Made by a program: the position numbers and the translations under genes | Shown: positions 42,501 through 52,700 of the stretch, piece by piece | How the letters are laid out: the number at the start of each line of letters is the position of its first letter | Numbering within the stretch: position 1 is the first letter of the stretch | Origin: Tritrichomonas foetus | Lineage: Eukaryota; Parabasalia; Tritrichomonadida; Tritrichomonadidae | Assembly: GCA_001839685.1 (NCBI GenBank) | Contig: MLAK01000451.1 | Location: forward strand, 51,028-115,027 | DNA: 64,000 nt | Reading direction: 5' to 3' | Notes under the pieces: generated by a model | Database searches by the model: none | What the model was told of the DNA's origin: nothing | The model's input: the letters and a program-made list of their open reading frames with translations, nothing else

Positions 42501-43845
42501 ACAAATCATCATTCATATGCATGCAAAAGCCAGTTACAAGTTGAATGACACTTTTGAAACCAGATTCGCCAAAAACAAGTGGAATAAATTCAGGCTTAAT
42601 ACTTCGAATGACTCTTAGGATATCAAAGGCATGAAACCATGATGTTGTTTTATTAAATAAAACCCTTCGTAACAAACGTGATAATTTATGAGTTTTACAA
42701 TTCATTATTAAAGTATTCACGCAAATAGCCAAACATTGCAAACAAGAAGAAACAGTATCATTATATTCAGATGTACAGTAACTATCAAAAAGATCAATTT
42801 CAGTTTCAACATCAATTATTTGATTAAAATCTTTAATTAAATTTCCAATTGTTTTGAATTTGGTGCCAATAATTGTTGGTGAATCATTTTCTTTTGGAAT
42901 TAAATACTCTTTTGGTAAAGGAAGCATATAAAATGAAGCTCTTTTCATTGCTTTTTCATCATTAAATATAATTTTTCCATAGTTTTCTAAATCAATTTCA
43001 AAGCCTTCTTCCACTTTTTTTACATTAATTTTGAATGATTTAGATTTCAGAGATAAAATTGCCAGAGCATCATCAATTTCGGTCATTGAACTTCCTTCTT
43101 TTTTGAGGCATTCAAACGCAGCTACTTCTGTTTTCAAAAGATCAAGAGTATCTAAATCAAAATTGACACTTGTCATAACATATGAAATTAGCGATAATTG
43201 AGCTGGTGACCAATTATTATCATATATCAAAATTTCTTTCATTAAAACATCAGGATTTTTTTGGATTAAAGCTGAAACAGCTTTAGTTATATGTCTTGAG
43301 GGATTATGATTGTTTAAGTTGATGAAAGCAAGTAATAAATTTTTAAACCAGTCATTGCTTAAATGTGAATCCAGATTGTGAATAATATTTGAAAGATGGT
43401 CAGAAGAAATACATTCATTAGTAATAAAATGATGGAAAATCGGAGTAGCCGAAAGAAAATCATCAACATTTGCTGGTGATATAAAATGTGAAATAAATGC
43501 AAATGATGCAATTAAAAGGAGGGAATTTTGAGATTCACCTGAAAATTGAATAGCAACATCACTGAATGTTGTTCTCATTTTTAATGGGTAGTATGGCATC
43601 AGTTTCAACAAAAAGTTGGATGTTGCAGTATAAGCAGCAACTCGAACAGAAACATTCTGACTTGCTGAGCAGGTAAGAAGTTGAGTCCAAATAGTTTTTA
43701 ATAGTAAGTCAATTTGATCTTCTTCAGCAGAATATAATTTATGAATATTTATTTCTTGCTGAAAAAGTGATAGACTTGCTGTAATATCATGGGGAGATTT
43801 ATCAGGCGAAGTTCCTTCTACAAGTCTTCTAACAATTGCTTTCAT
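39595..43845 (-). CDS. Very large HEAT/ARM-like helical protein, unknown function
   Basis: The ATG at 43845 gives 1416 residues; the frame extends 22 codons 5' only via TTG. The whole length is amphipathic helix pairs typical of HEAT/ARM solenoids (NVSVRVAAYTATSNFLLKL, ITRIKALLMLASVHLSM, ILQGIRILRYLIANEDVN, RQRIVKNCIDKLVNGIL). An N-terminal segment (MKAIVRRLVEGTSPDKSPHD) precedes them. No enzyme motif, signal peptide or membrane span is obvious. The size and pattern suggest a scaffold such as a Furry-like, tubulin-cofactor-like or karyopherin-like protein, but no one family is recognised. Confidence 0.75.
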   Translation of the reverse strand: MKAIVRRLVEGTSPDKSPHDITASLSLFQQEINIHKLYSAEEDQIDLLLKTIWTQLLTCSASQNVSVRVAAYTATSNFLLKLMPYYPLKMRTTFSDVAIQFSGESQNSLLLIASFAFISHFISPANVDDFLSATPIFHHFITNECISSDHLSNIIHNLDSHLSNDWFKNLLLAFINLNNHNPSRHITKAVSALIQKNPDVLMKEILIYDNNWSPAQLSLISYVMTSVNFDLDTLDLLKTEVAAFECLKKEGSSMTEIDDALAILSLKSKSFKINVKKVEEGFEIDLENYGKIIFNDEKAMKRASFYMLPLPKEYLIPKENDSPTIIGTKFKTIGNLIKDFNQIIDVETEIDLFDSYCTSEYNDTVSSCLQCLAICVNTLIMNCKTHKLSRLLRRVLFNKTTSWFHAFDILRVIRSIKPEFIPLVFGESGFKSVIQLVTGFCMHMNDDLSRCSFDTITELTSKETFREVTEYVSQNIDFFNAFSIQKNLLILGRLISKHYKEDRSHLFWLFNAVLESIDYHLYDVDVMTSIFHFFSFFNLSTIPINIITPLMKIATAIYSSTILVWAKNETYVPRDDEIKGKYFEIIRKHLSKKRIEIIQANSYDYRLHFVHLYSVMNFLLSLPLSLFLTSNTVNLFKYCFKLFPLECSRYLVQRIQSFNENDRLQIINDSYIYLEAVSDVTVHAIWCQILLQLNYKNTKSKLVSNIFKLMIKEASYFAEKYENKMSMKCLVSFAVFLGMTNSMHKNSSLLTTLIKKQNDETQFEFIQAITDFPDFSGKYKNLLMEIGDRYFIPSGLMQGIINFNCLIESQKKRLIEEILNMKNKFECKIPGNLISYANEHLYGWKLYEFNIKTNYFNDSSNTQNDIEPRAFNRICPQLYEEDLIKKLQIYADTDSLIGIKTTLCLIHSKNTKVDLSNVTFPLSTIPSVARFVKKYSYLMGRKNSSENFMENENDNDAQIVYMIEHKLEMEMPLIKYFFHPEMKFEVQKITKESIARISSFMQEFHTSIEGLSDVIIDNIKKTKSITRIKALLMLASVHLSMTKNLNHSDFVDQLFALLKEKATTIIPTKELLTFSLVVHQHLLINLEKHLDFIESVCLMFVLMECKVLRRESLTFDEYLNDLLKQNHPSFILQGIRILRYLIANEDVNAFKAYLENYISYFHQFTNIYPIPNYSSYLYVDIVENKFYSTNGIRNKISENLFKSILVPMAKAAFVPLGKVMISLVRTEDEASEFLAKLVKECEILIEDQTNLEIFQLYVDILEVRLTRVIDVEVRQRIVKNCIDKLVNGILKNFDSYNYSKYLESCISLIRNNLPIDDVTGFFIKAFLSSNTSNGKDLPIDPNPLQKRFFPFFVVIAKILKMMAFYKDDTNNNSVEKSIKIVKSFLDEKQTQAIDIILSGTMNAKILELIEGVISLK

Positions 43846-44418
43846 GAATTCAAATTTTGGAATTTGGCAAAAAATCGAGTTTGAACCACTAAAATTTGGT
43901 GTCTTTATCAAGCTTGAAAATGCATAATTTATGAAAATACATTATTATTTTCTGATGTTTCAAGATTAAAAAATCATTTATGTTGTTATATTATAATTTT
44001 ATATATATATATTTTCAAATCACACTAAGATATTTCATGTTTATAATCCATGATAAAATCAGTGAAACATTTAAACACACATGGTTATTAAAGTCTCAAA
44101 AAAGGTCAAATAACCGCTGTTCGCGATCAAACTCAATAGATATGAATATCATACTGCAATCAGTCAACCACGACAAAAAGTTCACAAAACCGAGGAAATA
44201 TATACATTTGCACAAATTCCATTATCAAAAATAATAATCATGAAATATATTTACTTTGAGTTTTTATTTAGACATTTCTATTATTAACAAATCAATTTTT
44301 ACTATTATAACAATAAATCAAACATTTCATTCCATTTTTTTTGTTTTAACTTATTAATTGGAAATCTGACATGGGGGAAAAAATTATAATCTAATCAGAA
44401 ATAAAAAACAAAAAACAT
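43846..44418. other. AT-rich spacer
   Basis: Between two minus-strand genes. It contains a TA-rich run at 44001-44012. No supported gene is seen. Confidence 0.5.
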
Positions 44419-45078
44419 TCATCTCCAGAATTTGATGTCTAATGATTCACTAGTGAGCATGTCTGAATTCACATTCAACTTTTTTGACTTCATTTCCATT
44501 AAAAAATAATGCGGGAAACTTTTTGAGAAGTAAGCCCCATCAAGATCTTTATGCGCATCATCAGCCATATATAACTGTTTACAAATGGGACAGTAGAGCT
44601 TCACTGTATCAACGCCAGGTGAATCACTCAAACCAACAGGAAGAAGGTGCTGCCCATTGCAGTTCGTTCTTGGACAACATCCAAAAACGCCAGCAACATA
44701 TTTTAAATACATTTGATATAATCCATCAGGAGTAAAAATATATCTGGAATGAACGAGTCCGTAAATTTTTTCAGTTGTCTTTTCAATTTCATCTTCTGAA
44801 TCAGAGTCAAAACTGTCATCGCTTGATTCGTCTCCTGATCCAATCAATTGCATGAATGCAGATTTTGCATAATTTGGATCAATTTTAAGTCCGTAGGTGT
44901 TAAAACTGTCGCTTGCAAATGTTACTGGAACACTACAAAACCAATCTGAGCCTGGCTGCTCGAGAAACGATGCAATCCAAGATTTATGAATTTTATCGTC
45001 ATCGTCTGAGGAATCAGTATCGGTCATAATCGAGTGGCTGGGCTTCCGGACTGGAAGCTTTCCCGATGAACTTGTCAT
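44419..45078 (-). CDS. Casein kinase II regulatory subunit (CK2 beta)
   Basis: The ATG at 45078 gives 219 residues, the usual CK2-beta length; the TTG-led extension is rejected. The N-terminus has Ser/Asp-rich CK2-type acidic stretches. The core matches the family: SWIASFLEQPGSDWFCSVP, an acidic loop (DESSDDSFDSDSEDEIEK, about 83-100), then IYGLVHSRYIFTPDGLYQMY. The zinc finger is C135-x4-C140 ... C163-x2-C166 around LPVGLSDSPGVDTVKLYCPI, and DGAYFSKSFPHYFLM follows. It should dimerise through the zinc finger and tether two catalytic CK2-alpha subunits, setting substrate choice. The acidic loop is longer than in animals. TTTTTCAAAATG at the start suggests an initiator. Confidence 0.95.
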   Translation of the reverse strand: MTSSSGKLPVRKPSHSIMTDTDSSDDDDKIHKSWIASFLEQPGSDWFCSVPVTFASDSFNTYGLKIDPNYAKSAFMQLIGSGDESSDDSFDSDSEDEIEKTTEKIYGLVHSRYIFTPDGLYQMYLKYVAGVFGCCPRTNCNGQHLLPVGLSDSPGVDTVKLYCPICKQLYMADDAHKDLDGAYFSKSFPHYFLMEMKSKKLNVNSDMLTSESLDIKFWR

Positions 45079-46953
45079 TTTGAAAAATAAAAACGAAGAT
45101 TCGAAGTTTTTAAAAATAAAATAAGTGATCGATACCAACTTTTTCTATTATACTGATAAGATTTTCAATTAGTCGTAAACTTTTTCATCTATCAAACTTT
45201 GCAAAGTGACTCTTTCTCTATGTATAACTTTTTGACTCAAAAATAATCGTAGTAATAATATTGAGATAAACCGTTGACTAAAACTCATTTCATTGTTAAC
45301 ATTTATAAGGTGAAATATAATACATCTCATTTAAAAATTGAATATCAATTGAAAAATTGGAAATCACATCACCTTTATGTTGCTGTTTTATAATGATAGG
45401 AAAGAAAAGAAATTAACTGGAATCTCGAAATTTAGAGATCTTGAAATCCATCATATTTATCATTTAGAAAATTGGCTTCATTATGATTAATATCTTGCTT
45501 TAATATCAAAAAGTGTTTTTCTAAAAATGAGAATAACCATTTACTCAACGAATTCACTTTGCCGAATTGCCCTATCATATTATATCACATCGTTGTATGA
45601 TTACATTACACAATAAAATCGTCGAATTTTTTATATTTATATATATCGATGATATTGAATAGAAACTATTCTATTATGTATCTAATGAGCAAGTGAAATA
45701 AAAATATGTCCAAAGAGCTCACTTATGCAAAGAATGGATACGAATATAAAATATAAAAAATATTGATTCGTGGTTCACCCGCTCGTTAACATTCAGTAAA
45801 AAGTATAAATAATGATGTGCATCAGGGAAATCGATTTTTGGTTGACATAATGAGACTTTCTCAGTAATTTGAATCAATTCCATGAAAAACAATAAATTAT
45901 TAAAAGAAATTCCCAAAAAAATCAATTCTCTTTGATTTTGATCAAATATATTTGGAATCATTCAAATGAAGATTTCTTCAAAATTCTGGATTATTCACTA
46001 GCCGTAATCAATGTACAACTATAATACCATTTTATTTGAGACAAAGACGAAACATCATAAAAGATCGTCAACGAATTTTTTTTTCTTCTTTGGTTTTGTT
46101 TTGAACGATAAAAATACATTAGAATGAAAGAAGAATGTAATTACAATGTATTTTTCAATATTTATAAAGGCATCACTATTTCAAGTGAACAACAGAGCTT
46201 ACCGTAAATGATAGATCAATTGAGACATCGTTGAAAATTTATTAGAAAAAGTTAACATACATAGAAATATTTCTTAAGAACAATATATGTTTTCAAAGTA
46301 AATTAATTTATATAATTATTCAAGTAACTCTTTTCTAAAGTTGAGAGTCTCAACTGTAACAATTTCTCAAAATTTAGAAAATTGTCCTCCGAGATCTGTT
46401 TACCCATATTATCTCAATATTTTAACATGAGATTTTTTTGGAGATTCATATTTATTAATTTCGTTATTTATGAATCAGTGATCTTTTCAAAGATTGAAAA
46501 GATCACACTTCTCTTTTCAATGAATAATTGTTTCGTCAAAAATTCAATTTCAAATTCAGATTGCTAAAAATTTTATTTCTAAATAATAATAATATTGCTC
46601 AGAAATCACATTTAATGTGAAATTCACAATCCACTTTTTTTCAATGAACTATCATGTAAAATTCAGAAAAATATAGAAATTTTGAAAAACTTTTATCCGT
46701 TAAAAAAAAACGAACAATGATTGAGAAGTTTCCAGAGTTTTTGTGAAAAAATTTTAAATCGAATTCTATTTTGTTCATAACTTTTTCTATCTATATAGTT
46801 TTTTCTCATTACAATCATGATTTAATATCAATTATTTCCCATTTAAGAAGGCAATTCCAACAAAGTTCTCCTGGAATAACATTCTATGAAAACAACTTTT
46901 TCAGATAAAATTGAATATTTGTTATAACTTTTTGAATTTGATCGCAGTTTTCA
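45079..46953. other. Long intergenic region (1.9 kb)
   Basis: It lies between the divergent CK2-beta (-) and kinase (+) genes. An 80-codon minus-strand frame at 45719-45961 has no clear coding character. A perfect 11-bp hairpin at 46478-46506 is listed separately. Nothing else is recognised. Confidence 0.45.
46478..46506. repeat. 11-bp perfect hairpin
   Basis: GTGATCTTTTC and its exact complement GAAAAGATCAC are separated by 7 nt. No T-tract or gene end adjoins it; function unknown. Confidence 0.5.
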
Positions 46954-48465
46954 ATGACGAGGGAATATCTTGGAAACATCATTGACGGCTTCGAGTTTTT
47001 AGAAAAAATTGGGCATGGATCCTACAGCGATGTCTTTTTAGTCCAACACACAAAAACAAAACTCTACTGTGCAGCAAAAGTGATGTGCCTGACTGGAATG
47101 GAGCAATATGAACTTCAAGGAATTTATCGTGAGTTTATGATATACGCGAGCGTTGATCATCTATACATTTCATCGCTTTATCATTATTCGTACGATGCCG
47201 AATCCAACGTCTTGATTTTATATTTACAATGCGCGCCAAAAGGAACCCTGTTATCTTATGTAAACAAATACGGAGGATTGCCAGAAAGTGAAGCACGAAG
47301 ACTTTTCTTCCAAATTTTTTCAGCTATTCGACATTTACATAATTTCGTATATGCAGCACATCGCGATTTAAAACTCGAAAATATTTTATTAGATAATAAC
47401 AACAATGCAAAAGTCACTGATTTCGGATTGGCCGGAAATAATTATAATTACAAGATGAAAACTTTTGTTGGAACACCAGGGTATCAAGCTCCAGAAGTTG
47501 TTGCAACAGGCGAATATACTGAAAAATGTGATGTTTGGTCACTTGGCGTCTGTTTATATTCGATGATCACTGGACGGCTTCCATTCTCAATCCAAAACTC
47601 AAACTACGTAAAGCTCGTGCAAGAAGCTTCCTATATAACATTTCCGCCAAACTTTTCACAGCCTCTTCGTGATTTGCTGACTGCAATGTGGGCAATTAAT
47701 CCAAATGATCGTCCAACTTTGAAAAATTTACAATCGATGCAATGGATGAGAGGAATACTGCCATTACCAACAAATATTGCACCCTGCCCTTTGAAATTCC
47801 CGTCGGATGTCAAACCAGGCAATTTTGCTGATTTGAAAAGAAAGAAAACGAAAGCCGATTCAACAATTTTGAATAAATGTCTTGAATATGGCATAAATAA
47901 AGAAAAGTTGGAAGATGATTTAATGAATGGGGAATTCAATGAAGACACAACAATTTATTTTCTAATAAAAACGCCTTTGATTAAAAGACCATCATTCCCT
48001 AAAAAGCTTAATAGTTACAAATCATTGCTTGATCAAAATGAACAAGTGAATAATAAAGAACAAGTTAAAAGTAAAGAACATCAACAGAGTGATACATCTT
48101 CACAATCCCCTTCGTTGCCGCCATGCCCACCACAGAAAGTTTCACAACAATCAACACCGAAGTTGCCTTGCTTGGTGGAAATGAATGAACTACCTGTAAA
48201 TCAACATACCAGAAGGAAAAAAGTTCTCAATGACTCACCTTCAATGCCAACAATGTATACATTGAAGGGATCTTTCCAACTGAGCAGAATTTGTGGACCA
48301 GCTCCTGTTGTGAAACCAACAAGGAAATCAGATGGTTTTGGTTCTAGCCTGACGCCTCAAAGTCGAAAGATTGGAGAATCATTTGGTACATTAGGACCAA
48401 AACCAACTCGGAGAAAATCTAAGGTTTGTACAAATATTGTTCGCAAATCAAATCCTGTTTTTTAA
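46954..48465 (+). CDS. CAMK/AMPK-like Ser/Thr protein kinase
   Basis: 503 residues. The kinase domain spans about 12-265 with every key element: glycine loop GHGSYSDVF (G20, G22), Lys42 in CAAKVM, catalytic HRDLKLEN (Asp138), DFGLAG (Asp156), GTPGYQAPEVV, DVWSLGVCLYSMITGRLPFS, and the Arg in NPNDRPTL. The remaining roughly 240 residues are a basic, Ser/Pro-rich tail (SQSPSLPPCPPQKVSQQSTP; repeated RRK/TRK), probably regulatory and itself phosphorylated. The layout (SNF1/NIM1-like kinase plus unstructured tail) is typical of the enlarged trichomonad CAMK group. TTTTCA abuts the ATG as a possible initiator. A decayed copy of the tail lies 1.2 kb downstream. Confidence 0.93.
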   Translation: MTREYLGNIIDGFEFLEKIGHGSYSDVFLVQHTKTKLYCAAKVMCLTGMEQYELQGIYREFMIYASVDHLYISSLYHYSYDAESNVLILYLQCAPKGTLLSYVNKYGGLPESEARRLFFQIFSAIRHLHNFVYAAHRDLKLENILLDNNNNAKVTDFGLAGNNYNYKMKTFVGTPGYQAPEVVATGEYTEKCDVWSLGVCLYSMITGRLPFSIQNSNYVKLVQEASYITFPPNFSQPLRDLLTAMWAINPNDRPTLKNLQSMQWMRGILPLPTNIAPCPLKFPSDVKPGNFADLKRKKTKADSTILNKCLEYGINKEKLEDDLMNGEFNEDTTIYFLIKTPLIKRPSFPKKLNSYKSLLDQNEQVNNKEQVKSKEHQQSDTSSQSPSLPPCPPQKVSQQSTPKLPCLVEMNELPVNQHTRRKKVLNDSPSMPTMYTLKGSFQLSRICGPAPVVKPTRKSDGFGSSLTPQSRKIGESFGTLGPKPTRRKSKVCTNIVRKSNPVF

Positions 48466-49736
48466 ATTGTTAATAAAATATAGTTTTATGATTTTTCTGT
48501 TGAACTTTTTACTAATCAAGTCAAATTTTGACAGCTCAATTTACCCTATTGATGATTTCCGTGGAAATGCGACATTAAAATAGATACAATCAAAAAGAAT
48601 ATAAACAACTGCACTGATCTTGTTGATGTTATTCGGCAGATTCATCAACCAGGATAAATTATTTTGGTAGCATTTCTTAAGTTCACACTTTATTCAGACA
48701 AAAAATTATCTAATATTGTTTGGGGATCACAACTACTCTTTCAAAGCTCCAAATGTTCCATTGTACGGCCATTGAGTTATTTTTACCAAAAATATAATCT
48801 CGCACATGAGATAAATTTGATAAAATTCCTCCAAATGTTTAGGGATTCCAAAGGACAAACTCATGGACAGTGAATTTAATAATGAATACGAATATAATAA
48901 ACTGGTTCCAAAAAAATGGAAAGTTTAATTGATTAAAAAAGTAACTTTTTGTGTTAATCGTACTTTCCTTTTTTTGGAAACAGTTTAGTTTTTATGGAGA
49001 ATATTTGAAAGATGACAAAGAAAAGTATTTGATTCTAGAGATGGATCAAATTAAAACCAAGGAAGTAAAGAAAAGAGAGAGTAGACCATACCCAATTTAA
49101 ACTCGGAATATTCCGAATTTTGTAAAGGAAAAAAAGAAAAATTTTATTATCAAATAATATTGTTGTAATTTACAGCTTGTAAAGTAAGTCAAAGTAATTC
49201 ATTTATGTTAACTGCTATGAAGATTTGACAATTATTTGATGATAAACACCTTTGATTGAAAGACTAACATTCCCTAAAACGTTTAATAGTCAGAAATAAT
49301 TGATTGATATTGATCATTGGCCATATGAATGTTTATGCTTTTTCAACATTTTGATTCAACTTTTCCATGGAAAATACTATCTATCAAATAATTACTTGAC
49401 TAAAAAAGCAAATACAGGCTTATTATTGTATTCAATTTGGTGCAGATGATAAAGCTTTATCGAATCTATTCGGAATTGGCGAAAATATTTCAACACTAAA
49501 TCATGTCAATATGACAAATCGATAATTAATAGGAAGCTGATCATCATCGATTATGTTGAAGAATTCAAAGAAAATAAATTTCGTCAGGAAATAAAAAAAT
49601 TATAGATTTATTATCAATAATTCTGAATTGTTTAAATAAAAAATTCAAATTAACATTTTAGGCGACTTTGTGGTTATTTTTGTTGTTGTTGTTATTCTGG
49701 ATAGAACTATTTGGGATGTTATTGCTATTCTGGTAA
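48466..49736. other. Intergenic region with a kinase-tail relic
   Basis: AT-rich and without an intact gene. 49219-49310 is a relic of the upstream kinase (listed separately). A 69-codon frame at 48664-48873 has weak coding character and no recognisable family. Confidence 0.45.
49219..49310 (+). pseudogene. Relic of the tail of the adjacent kinase gene
   Basis: About 92 bp align with 47941-48035 of the kinase gene. Identical blocks include CCTTTGATT, ACATTCCCTAAAA against TCATTCCCTAAAA, and TTTAATAGT against CTTAATAGT. Translation gives TPLIERLTFPK against the parent's TPLIKRPSFPK, interrupted by stops. It is a degenerate partial duplicate. Confidence 0.6.
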
Positions 49737-52700
49737 TTATTGTTTTTGATTCCTGTTTTGATTTTGGTTTTGATTATTATTATTATTATCTGTATTTTTC
49801 TTCTGTTTATTTAGTTGATTATTTTGTTGTTTGTTATTTTGTTGTTTATTATTTTGTTGTTTGTTATTTTGTTGTTTGTTATTTTGCAGTTGGTTATTAT
49901 GTTGATTGTTTTGATTTAAAAATTTTTGTAAATTAACATTTTCATTATCATGGGGGACATCATATTCATGATTAATCACAATGTGAACATATTTACTGAC
50001 GTTGTCAACCTCGTAATTATCTTCAAGAACTTTTATCATTTCTGTATTCCCAGTAATATATGCAATTTGAAGCGGTGTATTTTAAAATTTTAATATTAAC
50101 TCCTTCTTTATCTTTTTCGTTTATATCATAACCTGCATACAATGCTTCTTCAACAAATTCTTCTAGCATTATCTTTAGAACTTCTTTATCAGTTGGTAAA
50201 TTTTCATATTCATCATCAATATTTAAGATATCACCTTCTTCAATGAATTCATCATCATCTTCATCTTCCTCTTCTTCTTCATATTCATCATTACTTTCTT
50301 CTTTGTCATCTTCTTTTTCAGCTGACAAATTTAAAGCAGTTTCATTCTCTCTTATTTCACAAGCAATTTCAGCGGCAACTTTTTCAAACAACTCTTCTTC
50401 TTCTTCATTGTCATCATCTTCAGATTCATTGATCTCCTCTTCTTCCTCATCGATTGCTTCATCTCCATTTTCATCGTCAGTGAACATGTAAACATCGCTT
50501 TCGTCATCTTCATTTTTGTTATCATAATGAAGGAAACTATGTGATTTATAATTAAAGTATTTGGAGTTAAAAGAAATATCTTTTAATTCATCAAAATTGA
50601 TCTCACAGAAATCTGGCTCATTAATAATTGTATATTCCTTTTTAGCCGCACATAAATAATGGAAAGGATTCCAATAAAATATATATTATAAACTCCAATA
50701 AAAAGAAAAAGAATTTTATCGTCAATATCGATTCTATTTTGCTGTCTACTCAATAATAGTTCTTTCATTGTATTTAAATCTTTCTTTTCTGCTGCAATAA
50801 GAAGTGGTGTTTGATAAAATATTAACTAAAATTCCAATGCTATTCTGTGAATGTACATTAATATTTTGTTCTCTATCTACGAGAAATCCAACTGCTTGTG
50901 GGCAAAACATACATGCAAGGTGAAGTGGTGTATTATCAGAAAGAAAAATAAACCTCATAAGAAAAAAGTAAACCTGCTTATTCTTAATATTAAGTTTCAT
51001 TTGATCATTTTCAAGCAAATAATCAAGAGTATCGAATTTTCGTTTTCTATTAAATATAATGTTAAGATGTAAAGGTGTATTTCCACTTAAATCTTGCAAA
51101 TTTATATCAATCAAACGATTGTCTACTATGAGTTTAACCATTTTATAATGATTTCCCATGCAAGAGTAATGCAAAATATTTCGCTTCATATTATCAAGAG
51201 GCCATTCTTCAGTTTGAAGTTTACTCAGTAAATCAAATATCTTTGTGAATCCACTATAGCATGCACAATGAAGAGGTGATAATTCATTATTAATGCCTTT
51301 ATAATTAATATCTGGCTTTTGAAGAAGCATATCAACAATTTTCATTTTCGAATTCTCTATATTCACTTTATGTCGATGTTGAATAAACGTCAAACACGCA
51401 TGATGTAATGCAGATCGCTTCTTTGAGTCAAAAATATTTACATCAATATCTGTATTTTCAAGTAACATTTTCACAATATCATAATTTCCAATAAAACATG
51501 CAATATGAACAGGTGTAAACAAACTTATGATTGTTTGTTTATTGACGTCAACTTTTCCATTTTCATTTCCTTCAAATTCTAGCAATAGCTTAACAATTTC
51601 AGCGTGATTATGTAAGCAAGCAAGGTGCAAAGGTGTTTCACCTGTAGTATAATCATGAACATTTATATCAATTGATGGATCATTTAAAATAATTTTCACA
51701 AAATCGGAATCACCACGTATGCATGCATATTGAAGAGCTGATTTTCCTTTTTGATCATTTGCATTAATGTTACTTTTTGAATTATTCAGGATTAATTCCA
51801 GCATTTTAACATTTCCATGTTGAACAACTTCGACTAAAATTAAAACCGGATCAAATTCCATAATTTTTAATAAATTCGAAAAGATTGTTTCACTTTTATT
51901 TTTAATAGAATATAATAATAGTGTATTTGGATCCATATTCTCAACTGAACCAAAGAATTGATTAAAAATCAAATCATTATCGAATTTCAATGCTAATTTT
52001 ACAATTTCGTTTGAAAATTTTGTGATGTCATTTTGTGATACTATAATTCGTTCAAAACAATCATAATTTGAATATTTAAAACACTTTCTAATATAATTCG
52101 TAATAGAATGGGCATCATATTCATTATTTTCTAAAATAAATTCAAATAAATCAGATTGATGGTATTTAATTGCTTCACCACATAAATCATTAATTGCTAA
52201 ACCTTTTTCTATGCATAATTTTACTATTTCCGGGTTTCCACCTATTACTGAGCAAATTTCAAGATTCTTTTTTCGATATATTGCATTATTTCCAAGTAAA
52301 AACTTAAAACATTGGGATGATCCAAGAGCAGCAGCAAACTCTATTGGATAAATAGCATAATTTCCAATTTTTTCGTGAAGGAAGTGGAAAAGAGTTCTAA
52401 TTCCAATTTTATGATTCATCATGATACTAATTTCTTTTTGATTCATTAATTCATGAAGATCATCATTTTTCAAAATGATTGCAATAGGATCAAAAGTTAT
52501 TTGCTGCTCTTGATAAATTTGCTGATATTTTCTAAGTTGGAATTTTGATTTGAAATAATCATTTAATTTCTCCGGATTAATATGAGTTTGTGCATAATAT
52601 AGAATGATTGAAATTGTATTTATTCTGGAAGAAAGTTTTACATTTAAAACAAATTCAATAAACTTTTGGAAAACTGGAAGTAAGCTCATCAATTTGACGA

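Noticed and set aside
45719..45961. 80-codon minus-strand frame
   Set aside because: It has weak coding composition, no recognised family and no continuation in flanking frames, so it is left as spacer.
48664..48873. 69-codon plus-strand frame
   Set aside because: It begins on a non-ATG codon, resembles no family and lies in AT-rich spacer. It could be a relic, but I cannot support it.
50243..50491. Ser-rich plus-strand frame of 82 codons
   Set aside because: It is the complement of the Glu/Asp-rich segment of the minus-strand ankyrin gene.
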